The position numbers and the translations under genes are program-made. A model generated the notes under the pieces. The model saw nothing but the letters and a program-made list of their open reading frames with translations. It did not search any database and was not told the DNA's origin. Shown in pieces: positions 1 to 7,751 of a DNA stretch of 12,850 nt; position 1 is the first letter of the stretch; each line of letters starts with the position of its first letter. Source of the DNA: Gammaproteobacteria bacterium (GTDB taxonomy: Bacteria; Pseudomonadota; Gammaproteobacteria; HK1); assembly GCA_022822245.1 (NCBI GenBank), contig JAJECB010000147.1, positions 1-12,850 of the forward strand, in the 5' to 3' direction.

Positions 1-1939
1 TGGCGACGGTCTCGTCGCGACCGTAGCCGGAGATGAACACGACCGGCAGATCGGCGAGCTCGGGCACGCTTTCCATCAATGCGATCCCGTCCGCGCCGGG
101 CAGCATGAGGTCGAGCAGGACCAGCGACGGGTTCTCGGTGCGGATGAGGTCGACGAGCTCCTCGTGCTCGCCCGTCACCAGCACGGAGTAGCCCGCCTTG
201 GTGAGCGCATCGCGCACGAAGCGCAGCGTCTGCGGATCGTCGTCGACGACCAGGACGCGGGCGGGCTCGGGCGGCTCCCGAGCCGTGCCGGTCGACCGGG
301 CGGCGGGGCCGGTGGGCTCGCTCTGGCGGGCATCCTCGACCACGGGCACGGTGAAGGTGAATCGGCTGCCGTGGCCGGGGCCGTCGCTCTCGGCGCGGAT
401 GCGTCCGCCGTGCGCCTCCACCAGCCCCTTGCAGATGAGAAGCCCGAGGCCGGCGTCGGAGGCCTCCCGCTCGGCGCCGGCGCCGGCGTGCCTGCGAAAG
501 AGCAGCGGCAACCGCTCGGGTGCGATGCCCCGGCCCTCGTCGGAGACCGAGATTGCGACCTGCACGGCGTCGCGCATGGCCGCGACCCGGATCGGAGAGG
601 CCTCCGGCGCGTGGCGGGCGGCGTTGGCCAGCAGGTTGCCCAGCACCTGCACGATGCGCCGGCGGTCGGCCATCACCCGGGGCAGGTCGGCCGGCAGGTC
701 GATGAGCACGGCGTGGCGGCCGCCGCCGGAGAGGAAGGTGGTGCGGGCCCGGTCGACCAGCACCGCGACCTCCGAGGGCTCGGGCGAAACCGAGAGGGTG
801 CCCGCCTCGATGCGCCCGGCATCGAGCAACGCGCCGATGAGGCCGCGCATGTGCCCGGCCTGCTCGTGGATGATGCGGTGGAACTCGCGCATCTCGGCGG
901 CGTCGAGCTCCGCCGCGTCCTCCAGCAGCGTGGCGGCCGAGCCCTTGATGGCGGTGAGCGGAGCGCGCAGCTCGTGGCTCACCATGCCGAGGAACTGGGC
1001 GCGCAGCCGCTCCAGCTCCTCGAGCGGCGCGAGATCCTGCATGGTGACCACGACCGAGACGACCCCATCGTCGGTGGAATGGATCGGGGTCGCGTTGATC
1101 AGCGTGCGCACGCTGCGCCCGTCCGGCACCGAGAGCACGACCTCCTCGGCGCGCACCATCTCGCCGGTGCCGAGGTACTCGGCGAGGGGGAACTCGCTCA
1201 AGCTCGCCTCGCGCCCGTCGGCCCGGCGGAAGGAGACCACCTCCAGCAGCTCCTCCGCCGGGCGGCCCGCCGTGCGCAGGCCCTCGGCGATGCGCCGCGC
1301 CTCGCGGTTGAGCGAGACCGGCCGCCCGCTGCGTGCATCGAACACCACCACGCCGACCGGCGAAGTCTCGATGAGGGCCTCGAGGTCGGCCCGCGCCTGG
1401 CGCTCGTCGCGATGCGCGCGCGCATTGGTGATCGCGGTCGCCGCCTGGCTTGCGAACAGGAGCAGGATCTCCTCGTCCTCGTCGGTGAACGCGGGCGCTC
1501 CCTTCTTCTCGCCGAGGAAGAAGTTGCCGACGTGCACGCCGCGGTGGCGCATCGGTGTGCCCTGGAAGGTCTTCGAGCGCATCAGGTCCGGGGAGAAGCC
1601 GAGCGAGCCCACGAAGGCCGGGAGATCGGTGAGCCGAATCGGGCCGGGCAGGTCGCGGAAATGCACGAACAGCTTCGGCCCGTCCGGCCATTCGATGAAC
1701 TGGCGCAGCTCGTCGGGGCTGAAGCCCGAGGTGAAGAACTCGCGCACCTCGCCCTCCTCGTCGACGGTGGTGATGATGCCGTAGCGCGCGGCGGTCAGTG
1801 CGCGGGCGCTGTCGACCGCCTCCTGGAGCACGGTGGTGACGTCGAGGCTCGCGCTGATGCGCAGGATTGCCGCGCTGAGCGCCGAGATCCGCTCGCGCAG
1901 CGCCTCGACGTCGCGCCTCGATTCGGTGGTTTCGTCCAA
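1..1939 (-). CDS. Hybrid sensor histidine kinase/response regulator, GAF-PAS-HisKA-HATPase-REC (3' end cut by window edge)
   Basis: A soluble signalling kinase that should autophosphorylate on histidine and pass phosphate to its own receiver domain. I translated it from the reverse strand; 646 codons are visible and the frame is still open at base 1. Order from the N-terminus: a short helix, a GAF-like sensor domain (about residues 20-185, ending in FASQAATAITNARAH), a PAS-like domain (about 195-305, ETSPVGVVVFDA), HisKA with the H-box FLGMVSHELRAPLTAIKG (phospho-His H322), HATPase_c (N439 in the N box; DEGRGIAPE from 467; GLGLLICKG from 497) and a receiver domain from about 565 (VLVVDDD; LLDLMLPG with phospho-acceptor D610). 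No membrane segment is visible, so the signal is probably cytosolic. I chose the TTG at 1939 because AGGAGGA lies 4 bases upstream. In-frame alternatives are GTG at 1996 and ATG at 2050, but the residues they add are low-complexity and Arg/Gly-rich, and neither has a good ribosome site. The ligand is unknown. Nothing here ties it to the catabolic genes. Confidence 0.9.
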   Translation of the reverse strand, partial: MDETTESRRDVEALRERISALSAAILRISASLDVTTVLQEAVDSARALTAARYGIITTVDEEGEVREFFTSGFSPDELRQFIEWPDGPKLFVHFRDLPGPIRLTDLPAFVGSLGFSPDLMRSKTFQGTPMRHRGVHVGNFFLGEKKGAPAFTDEDEEILLLFASQAATAITNARAHRDERQARADLEALIETSPVGVVVFDARSGRPVSLNREARRIAEGLRTAGRPAEELLEVVSFRRADGREASLSEFPLAEYLGTGEMVRAEEVVLSVPDGRSVRTLINATPIHSTDDGVVSVVVTMQDLAPLEELERLRAQFLGMVSHELRAPLTAIKGSAATLLEDAAELDAAEMREFHRIIHEQAGHMRGLIGALLDAGRIEAGTLSVSPEPSEVAVLVDRARTTFLSGGGRHAVLIDLPADLPRVMADRRRIVQVLGNLLANAARHAPEASPIRVAAMRDAVQVAISVSDEGRGIAPERLPLLFRRHAGAGAEREASDAGLGLLICKGLVEAHGGRIRAESDGPGHGSRFTFTVPVVEDARQSEPTGPAARSTGTAREPPEPARVLVVDDDPQTLRFVRDALTKAGYSVLVTGEHEELVDLIRTENPSLVLLDLMLPGADGIALMESVPELADLPVVFISGYGRDETVA

Positions 1940-1943
1940 GCGC

Positions 1944-1950
1944 TCCTCCT
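1944..1950 (-). promoter_or_regulatory. Ribosome binding site deciding the TTG start of the histidine kinase
   Basis: On the minus strand this reads AGGAGGA, 4 bases before TTG at 1939. It is the only strong Shine-Dalgarno near any in-frame start of the kinase, and it is the reason for preferring TTG over GTG 1996 or ATG 2050. Confidence 0.6.
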
Positions 1951-2253
1951 TCCCCGAATCGGGTTCGGACCCCGGGCCGCGCCGGTTTTCGATCACGGCG
2001 CCGCGACCGCCCACTTTGCCCGCCCGGCGCAGGCGGCGCGCCGGAAGCATGATGGCAAATCCGGTTTGGATTTACGAGGCGAATACTGAAACGATCAACC
2101 TTGTTACGTGCATTTTATTCTGATTCCGACACGAGCACACCGTGGCTTGTGCTCGCGAACATGAGCCCGCAACGAATGAGACCCTCCGACGCCGAGGCCG
2201 GCCTGCCGGCCCGCCTGCTGCAACATCGGAACCTGGACGGGAGGCAACAAGCG
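1951..2253. other. Gene-poor stretch upstream of the histidine kinase
   Basis: I see no convincing gene. The bases from about 2055 to 2130 are clearly poorer in GC than the flanking coding DNA and should contain the kinase promoter. On the minus strand a weak TTGATC / 18 bases / TAAATC arrangement is present, too poor to call. The inverted repeat at 2132-2155 is listed separately. Confidence 0.4.
2132..2155. repeat. Inverted repeat, 8-bp arms, 8-base spacer (possible operator)
   Basis: CGAGCACA at 2132-2139 is an exact reverse complement of TGTGCTCG at 2148-2155, separated by 8 bases. The dyad lies about 195 bases upstream of the kinase TTG start and 100 bases upstream of the small ORF at 2254. 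Its size suits a dimeric regulator site or a short RNA hairpin. There is no U-tract, so it is not a terminator. A role is inference only. Confidence 0.4.
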
Positions 2254-2511
2254 ATGAAGAGAGAGGCGGTCGTTCCGGTCGCGCCGTTCCTGGTGGGGCT
2301 CGCGGTCTTCGTGTCGGCAGGCCGGGCGGCGGAACGCGGCGAGAGGGGAGCGGGCGCATCTCCCCGCTCGACGGGTCCGACGCGCGGAGCGATTACTTCC
2401 TCGTCATGGACGCAAACCCCAGCCGGGCGCCCTGGGTGTGGGTCGCCGGAATCATGGAACACCGACCCGATCGGGGTTACGCATGGATTTGGTACATCGG
2501 TATCGCCTTGA
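2254..2511 (+). CDS. Doubtful small exported protein, possibly a broken gene
   Basis: An 85-codon frame starting at ATG 2254, with GGGAGG 9 bases upstream. Its first 27 residues resemble a signal peptide: MKRE, then the hydrophobic run AVVPVAPFLVGLAVFVSAG, then a GRAAE-like cleavage region. After that the sequence turns into low-complexity Gly/Arg/Ser/Thr/Pro with no recognisable domain. In the next frame over, roughly 2350-2500, the translation looks more protein-like (SDYFLVMDANPSRAPWVWV), so a frameshifted remnant of a secreted protein is possible. The 3' end overlaps the H-NS-family gene tail to tail by about 35 bases. I recognise no family, and it may not be a real gene. Confidence 0.25.
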   Translation: MKREAVVPVAPFLVGLAVFVSAGRAAERGERGAGASPRSTGPTRGAITSSSWTQTPAGRPGCGSPESWNTDPIGVTHGFGTSVSP

Positions 2512-2836
2512 AGGCGCGAACGTCAATCCCGCGTTCCTCGATTATCGCCGCGACCCACTTCGGAGTGCGGCCGATGCCGCTCCAGGTATCGTCGGGATTC
2601 TGCGGATTTCGGTACTTGGCCGGCCGCTTCTGGCGACGTGCCACGCTTCCACCGGTGGACCCGAGTTCGGGGAAGATGTCGCCCATCTTGTAGCCCTCCG
2701 CGGCGACCCGGCGCTCGAGTTCGCTTCGGAGGTCCTTTCGGCGCTTGCGTTCACGTGATGCCATCTCGGACTGGGCCTTGCCGACGAGGTCGGAAAGCTG
2801 GTCGATGTTGAGTCCGGAAAGGTCGACGTCTGCCAT
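2477..2836 (-). CDS. H-NS family nucleoid-associated / histone-like DNA-binding protein
   Basis: A 119-residue protein of the H-NS/HvrA family, which binds A/T-rich DNA, oligomerises and silences or tunes transcription. Residues 10-50 form the charged helical oligomerisation region (IDQLSDLVGKAQSEMASRER onward, rich in Glu, Lys and Arg). Residues 74-95 are the C-terminal DNA-binding domain: KYRNPQNPDDTWSGIGRTPKWV. The usual Q/R-G-R minor-groove loop reads I88-G89-R90 here, so its first position is altered. Beyond the motif the protein has a tail of about 24 residues (VAAIIEERGIDVRAFKAIP). The ATG at 2836 has GAGGA 8 bases upstream. It is monocistronic and divergent from the monooxygenase gene. 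Family assignment is firm; its targets are unknown, although the A/T-rich patch at 3234-3300 is an obvious candidate. Confidence 0.9.
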   Translation of the reverse strand: MADVDLSGLNIDQLSDLVGKAQSEMASRERKRRKDLRSELERRVAAEGYKMGDIFPELGSTGGSVARRQKRPAKYRNPQNPDDTWSGIGRTPKWVAAIIEERGIDVRAFKAIPMYQIHA

Positions 2837-2965
2837 GGTGATGGTCCTCAGGTTGGACGAGGTCGGAAGGAAACCCCGTCAACGTGAGGGTGCCGGGGTC
2901 GATGGAATGAACGGTATGGCCGATGAATGACTCGCCACCCGCAGATACTGCATCTCGGGAACCAC

Positions 2966-2974
2966 ATTCTAGCA
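2966..2974 (-). promoter_or_regulatory. Candidate extended -10 promoter of the H-NS-family gene
   Basis: The minus strand reads TGCTAGAAT: TAGAAT matches five of six bases of the sigma-70 -10 consensus and is preceded by the extended-10 TGn. The -35 position at 17-base spacing is poor (ACAGTT), which is tolerable with an extended -10. Transcription would begin near 2959, giving an untranslated leader of about 120 bases. A short odd dyad, GCAGATACTGC, sits at 2941-2951 near the start of that leader. Confidence 0.45.
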
Positions 2975-3233
2975 AGCGACGAATGGAAAACTGTAGACTC
3001 CCTCCGGCTATTCGACAGACGATGCGGCGCCGGTCCCGGGGTCTGGCGTCCGCCACGATGCGGGTCGTGAGGCGGGCCTCTCGCAGCGCAACCCGGCGTC
3101 GCTCGTTCGGCATGGAGTAAGCTTCCTCAGCGTGAACCATCGGGTGGAAAGGACTGAGAATGGGCAACACCAAGTGCAACACCGTGGATGCGGTCCGCAG
3201 GCTCGGATTGCGATCCGCCGGCTATGGCCGTTT
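2975..3233. other. Intergenic stretch without a supported gene
   Basis: Between the H-NS promoter and the A/T-rich patch both strands have short open frames. The longest, on the minus strand, runs through the H-NS leader into the H-NS gene in another frame. None has a domain, a convincing ribosome site with a protein-like translation, or coding-style composition. I see nothing else in it. Confidence 0.4.
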
Positions 3234-3300
3234 TGGGAGAATTCCATATAATCTATTGAAAATAAAAAATAAATTACATCTTCTGTCCACAATTGATATC
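3234..3300. promoter_or_regulatory. A/T-rich patch upstream of the monooxygenase, with a perfect TATAAT
   Basis: Of the 60 bases at 3241-3300, 47 are A or T, in a locus whose genes are about 70% GC. The patch includes TATAAT at 3247-3252, TTGAAA at 3256-3261 and a near-homopolymeric A run at 3259-3273. No good -35 lies 16-18 bases before the TATAAT, and no good -10 follows TTGAAA, so the promoter assignment is uncertain. The composition is what H-NS-family proteins prefer, and an H-NS-family gene lies 400 bases away. This is most likely the control region of the flavin monooxygenase gene. Confidence 0.45.
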
Positions 3301-3318
3301 TGACGTGGGTTGGCTGTG

Positions 3319-4617
3319 ATGAAATTCGGACTCCTCTACGAGCACCAGCTTCCCCGTCCTTGGGCCGAGAACTCCGAACGCCGGCTCTTCGCGGAGGCGA
3401 TCGAGCAGGTCGAGCTCGCCGACCGGCTCGGCATCGACTACGTGTGGGAGGTCGAGCATCACTTCCTCGAGGAGTACGCCCACTCGTCCGCCCCGGAGGT
3501 GTTCCTCGGGGCCTGCTCGCGCAACACGAGCCGCATCCGGCTCGGGCACGGGGTGGTGCTCGCGCCCCCCGGCTACAACCACCCGGCCCGGGTCGCGGAG
3601 CGTATCGCGACCCTCGACATCGTCTCCGACGGGCGAGTGGACTGGGGCACCGGCGAATCGGCGTCGCGCACCGAGCTCGAAGGGTTCCGGGTCAACCCGG
3701 ACGAGAAGCGCGAGATGTGGGAGGAGGCGGTCGAGCAGACCGCCAACATGATGGTGATGGAGCCCTATCCGGGGTTCGACGGCCGGTACTTCTCCATGCC
3801 CTGCCGCAACGTGGTGCCGAAGCCGCTGCAAAAGCCCCATCCCCCCCTCTGGGTCGCCTGCTCGAAGCGCGAGACCATCCACATGGCCGCCCGGGCCGGG
3901 ATCGGGGCGCTCACGTTCGCGTTCATCGACCCGGAGGACGCGGGGCGGTGGGCGAAGGAATACTACGAGATCATTCGGTCCGAGGAGTGCGTCCCCATCG
4001 GGCACGCGGTGAACGCCAACATCGCGATGGTGACCGGCTTCTCCTGTCACGAGGATCCGGACGAGGCCCGGAGCCGCGGCATGGACGGGTTCCGTTTCTT
4101 CGGCTACTCCCTCGGGCACTTCTACGTCTTCGGGCACCACCGGCCGGGGCGCACCAACGTCTGGGACCGGTTCGAGGAGGCCCGCGAGAAGCTCCCCGAG
4201 GTGGGGTCCGGCTCCGGGATCGGCACGCCGGACGACCTCACCGACCACCTCGGGAAGTTCGAGGCGGCCGGGGTCGACCAGGTCATCTTCATCCAGCAGG
4301 GCGGGCGCAACCGGCACGAGGACATCTGCGCGTCGCTCGAGCTCTTCGCGTCGCGGGTGATGCCCGGCTTCCACGCCCAGGAGGAGGGGCGCGAGGCGCG
4401 CAAGCAGGCGGAGCTGGCCCCCTACATCGAGGCGGCGATGGCCCGGAAGCCGGCCTTGGCGCCGCTCGCGGAGGATCGGATCCCGACCATCGCGCCGCTC
4501 GGGCGGAACATCGTGCAGACGAATGTTCCGGACGACGCGGTAGTCACCCAGCACATCCACGCGGACATCACGGTGCCGCTCGAGGACCCGCTCGCACGCC
4601 GCGAATCCGCGGATTGA
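3319..4617 (+). CDS. LLM class (luciferase-like) flavin-dependent monooxygenase
   Basis: A 432-residue protein of the bacterial luciferase-like superfamily, TIM-barrel enzymes that use reduced FMN or F420 to oxidise a substrate. The N-terminus MKFGLLYEHQLPRPW is typical. Other family signatures are the early barrel segment LADRLGIDYVWEVEHHF (34-49), TSRIRLGHGVVLAPPGYNHPARVAER (70-95, flavin and barrel region), LDIVSDGRVDWGTGES (99-114) and KPHPPLWVACS (172-182). The C-terminal part from about residue 355 is a charged and then proline-rich tail. The start is ambiguous. TTG 3310 and GTG 3316 are also in frame, and no strong Shine-Dalgarno is seen. I chose ATG 3319 because the family motif begins there. 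It is transcribed alone, and the next gene downstream is convergent. Substrate and flavin type cannot be read from sequence. Together with the thiolase and molybdenum hydroxylases it suggests breakdown of a cyclic or aromatic compound. Confidence 0.85.
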   Translation: MKFGLLYEHQLPRPWAENSERRLFAEAIEQVELADRLGIDYVWEVEHHFLEEYAHSSAPEVFLGACSRNTSRIRLGHGVVLAPPGYNHPARVAERIATLDIVSDGRVDWGTGESASRTELEGFRVNPDEKREMWEEAVEQTANMMVMEPYPGFDGRYFSMPCRNVVPKPLQKPHPPLWVACSKRETIHMAARAGIGALTFAFIDPEDAGRWAKEYYEIIRSEECVPIGHAVNANIAMVTGFSCHEDPDEARSRGMDGFRFFGYSLGHFYVFGHHRPGRTNVWDRFEEAREKLPEVGSGSGIGTPDDLTDHLGKFEAAGVDQVIFIQQGGRNRHEDICASLELFASRVMPGFHAQEEGREARKQAELAPYIEAAMARKPALAPLAEDRIPTIAPLGRNIVQTNVPDDAVVTQHIHADITVPLEDPLARRESAD

Positions 4618-4651
4618 CGGGGCGGAGTCCGGCTCCGAGTCCGAGCTCGGT

Positions 4652-5038
4652 TCAGGCGGGCGTGCCGCCCGCCGCTTCGAGGGCAAGCCAGACGCCGAGC
4701 CCGATCGCCGCCGCCGCGGCAAGCCGCAGCGTCGCGGGCGAGAGTCCGGCGCCCCAGCGGGCGATCGCCTCGAAGCGCGGGCGGGGCAGCAGGAGCAGGA
4801 CGGCGCCAGCGAACAACAGGAGGGCGCCGGCCGTCGCGACCGCGGCGGGACGGGAGGCGGATCCCGAGCCGGCGAAGATGAAGGCTCCGAGGACGATCCG
4901 GATCCCGCCCGCGTACCACTTGGCGGCCGGTCTGGCGAGGAGATCTCTCGTCAAGTCGGCGAAGCGCACGGGGAAGAGGAGAACGCCGGCTCCGGCGGCC
5001 GCGATGAGGATTCCGGGGACGAGGACGGGAAGGTTCAC
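4652..5038 (-). CDS. Small multi-pass integral membrane protein, function unknown
   Basis: A 128-residue hydrophobic protein with about four predicted membrane segments: residues 3-23 (LPVLVPGILIAAAGAGVLLF), about 40-57 (KWYAGGIRIVLGAFIFAG), about 64-84 (AVATAGALLLFAGAVLLLL) and about 101-122 (LRLAAAAAIGLGVWLALEA). Between the first two lies a polar stretch, FADLTRDLLARPA, and between the last two a short charged linker, PRPRFEAIARW. I know this layout from small uncharacterised bacterial membrane proteins but cannot name a family. The start is GTG 5038 with a modest GAGG 8 bases upstream. It is a single gene, convergent with the monooxygenase and divergent from the thiolase. Hydrophobic pattern and coding composition make it likely real; its role in the locus is unknown. 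Confidence 0.7.
   Translation of the reverse strand: MNLPVLVPGILIAAAGAGVLLFPVRFADLTRDLLARPAAKWYAGGIRIVLGAFIFAGSGSASRPAAVATAGALLLFAGAVLLLLPRPRFEAIARWGAGLSPATLRLAAAAAIGLGVWLALEAAGGTPA
4655..4673. terminator. GC-rich hairpin between convergent genes (weak terminator candidate)
   Basis: GGCGGGC at 4655-4661 pairs with GCCCGCC at 4667-4673 around a 5-base loop. It covers the last codons of the minus-strand membrane protein and lies 38 bases after the stop of the monooxygenase. A second small stem (CCGAG 4635-4639 / CTCGG 4646-4650) sits just before it. Neither has a T-run, so intrinsic termination is doubtful. Confidence 0.25.
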
Positions 5039-5289
5039 GGACTTCGCCTCGGCGGGCGGCGTCGCCTCGCCGCGGGTCCCCGTGATCCCCGTTCACGGTG
5101 AGTCGATTCCGAGTCGGGCATTCGCCTCGCCTGGACCGGCGCTTCGCGCGGCGCGCTCCGGATGCGGCCGAGCGTACCACGGTGGCCATGATCCCGGCGC
5201 GACGCTAAGATCGCCGCCACGGATTTCCGCCCCTGCCGCCGCATGCCCGGCCGCGGGCGCGCCTGCACGCAACTCGAGGAACCCGACCA
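5039..5289. other. Divergent intergenic region before the thiolase
   Basis: These 251 bases contain only shadow frames. They should hold the promoters of the membrane protein gene (minus) and of the thiolase-asd unit (plus). A candidate for the latter is listed at 5183-5211. The sequence around 5176-5184 carries a tiny dyad, CCACGGTGG. Nothing else stands out. Confidence 0.4.
5183..5211 (+). promoter_or_regulatory. Candidate sigma-70 promoter for thiolase-asd
   Basis: TGGCCA at 5183-5188 and TAAGAT at 5206-5211 each match four of six consensus bases and are separated by exactly 17 bases. This would place the transcript start near 5218, about 70 bases before the thiolase ATG. It is a pattern match only. 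Confidence 0.3.
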
Positions 5290-6474
<1,185 letters not shown>

Positions 6475-6518
6475 CCCGAGTCGGGACCAGGCCGGAAACG
6501 GAAGGAGGAACCGCGGAC

Positions 6519-7688
6519 ATGCTGGACGTCGGCTTCGTCGGCTGGCGGGGAATGGTCGGCTCGGTGCTGCTCGAACGGATGCGGGAGGAAGGCGACTTCG
6601 AAGGGCTCGCCCCCGCGTTCTATTCGACCTCCGCGCCGGGCGCGCCCGGTCCGGACGGTCTCGGGTTCGATACCGGCCGGCTCGGCGACGCGCGCGATGT
6701 CGGCGCGCTCGCCCGGCACGACGTCATCGTCACCTGCCAGGGCGGCGACTACACGAGGAAGGTCCATCCGAGGCTCCGGGCCGCGGGCTGGAACGGCTAC
6801 TGGATCGATGCCGCCTCCGCCCTTCGCATGGAGCCCGGCACGGTCCTCGTCCTCGACCCGGTGAACGCGGACGTGGTCGCCGAGGGGCTCGCCGGCGGCC
6901 GGCGCGATTTCTGCGGCGCGAACTGCACGGTCAGCATCCTGTTGATGGCGTTCGCGGGCCTGTTCCGGGCCGGGCTCGTCGAGTGGATGACGAGCATGAC
7001 CTACCAGGCCGCGTCCGGGGCGGGCGCGGCCCAGATGCGAGAGCTCACCGCGCAGATGGCGGCCATCGGCGAGGCGGTGCGGGGGCCCCTCGCGGACCCC
7101 GCAACGACCGCCCTTGCCGTTGACCGGAGGGTGCGTGCGGTCCTCGCGGACGACGACTTTCCGACCGACCGGTTTGGGGCACCGCTCGCCGCGAGCCTGC
7201 TGCCGTGGATCGACCGCCCGCTCGGCGACGGGCAGAGCCGCGAGGAAGGCAAGGCGTTCGAGGAGGGCAACAAGATTCTCGGAAACGTCGCGCCGAAGAA
7301 CGTGGACCCGATTCCCATCGACGGGATCTGCGTCCGGGTCGGTTCGATGCGCTGTCACGCGCACGCGGTCACCGTCAAGCTCCGCGAGGATCGGCCCGTC
7401 CACGAAATCGAAGCGCTCATCGGCGGTGCCCACGAGTGGGTGCGGGTGGTCGAGAACACCCCGGAGGCGACCCTCGCCGGGCTCACCCCGGCCGCTGTCA
7501 GCGGACGGCTCGACATCGCGGTCGGGCGGATCCGCAAGCTCCGGATGGGCGGCGAGTACCTCACCGCGTTCTCGGTCGGCGACCAGCTCCTCTGGGGAGC
7601 GGCGGAGCCCCTCCGCCGCATGCTCGGGATCCTCCGGCGCCACCTCGGCGAGGCCCGGCCTGCGCGGACCGAGGCCGAAGCTGCCTGA
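6519..7688 (+). CDS. asd: Aspartate-semialdehyde dehydrogenase
   Basis: A 389-residue enzyme that reduces aspartyl-4-phosphate to aspartate semialdehyde with NADPH, the branch point to lysine, diaminopimelate, threonine and methionine. The N-terminal Rossmann segment VGFVGWRGMVGSVLLERM (residues 4-21), TCQGGDYT (72-79) and GYWIDAASALRM (93-104) match the Escherichia coli type closely. The catalytic cysteine is C136 in FCGANCTVS, and the acid-base histidine is H280 in SMRCHAHAVTVKL. The C-terminal helix VGDQLLWGAAEPLRRML is conserved, followed by a non-conserved tail of about 17 residues. The motif after QSREE reads GKAFEEGNKIL rather than the E. coli WKGQAETNKIL. The ATG at 6519 has AAGGAGG about 10 bases upstream, which supports this start over a much longer upstream frame. 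It lies just behind the thiolase, with none of its usual amino-acid biosynthesis neighbours in view. It is probably the housekeeping enzyme, but a pathway-specific paralogue is possible. Confidence 0.92.
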   Translation: MLDVGFVGWRGMVGSVLLERMREEGDFEGLAPAFYSTSAPGAPGPDGLGFDTGRLGDARDVGALARHDVIVTCQGGDYTRKVHPRLRAAGWNGYWIDAASALRMEPGTVLVLDPVNADVVAEGLAGGRRDFCGANCTVSILLMAFAGLFRAGLVEWMTSMTYQAASGAGAAQMRELTAQMAAIGEAVRGPLADPATTALAVDRRVRAVLADDDFPTDRFGAPLAASLLPWIDRPLGDGQSREEGKAFEEGNKILGNVAPKNVDPIPIDGICVRVGSMRCHAHAVTVKLREDRPVHEIEALIGGAHEWVRVVENTPEATLAGLTPAAVSGRLDIAVGRIRKLRMGGEYLTAFSVGDQLLWGAAEPLRRMLGILRRHLGEARPARTEAEAA

Positions 7689-7693
7689 AAACA

Positions 7694-7736
7694 GGGGGGC
7701 AGACTGAGATTTCGCAGAAGTCTCAGTCTGCCCCCC
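7694..7736. terminator. 16-bp perfect hairpin between convergent operons (bidirectional terminator and/or REP-like repeat)
   Basis: GGGGGGCAGACTGAGA at 7694-7709 pairs perfectly with TCTCAGTCTGCCCCCC at 7721-7736 around an 11-base loop. AAAC before and GTTT after extend the pairing past a one-base bulge. It starts 5 bases after the asd stop and ends 15 bases before the stop of the minus-strand molybdenum subunit, so it can terminate both transcripts. The T-runs are short (TTT). The G-run plus CAGACTGAGA core resembles the interspersed palindromes found between genes in many gammaproteobacteria and linked to REP-associated tyrosine transposases. Only one copy lies in this window. Confidence 0.75.
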
Positions 7737-7751
7737 GTTTCCCTCTGAACG

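Noticed and set aside
164..2089. A 641-codon plus-strand open frame
   Set aside because: It is antisense to the kinase, whose reverse-strand translation carries full GAF, PAS, HisKA, HATPase and REC motifs. The plus-strand product is His/Arg/Ala/Gly-rich with no domain, a typical shadow in GC-rich DNA.
2466..2475. Perfect 10-base palindrome CCCGATCGGG just after the H-NS stop
   Set aside because: It has no loop and no T-run, so it is not a terminator. Palindromes this short are expected by chance in GC-rich DNA.
2751..3182. A 143-codon minus-strand frame upstream of the H-NS-family gene
   Set aside because: It overlaps the H-NS gene out of frame and spans its promoter and leader. There are no domains, and the composition is Arg/His-rich and shadow-like.
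3274..4722. A 482-codon minus-strand frame opposite the monooxygenase
   Set aside because: Repetitive Arg/Leu/Val/Gly composition and no motifs; the plus strand encodes a clear luciferase-like enzyme.
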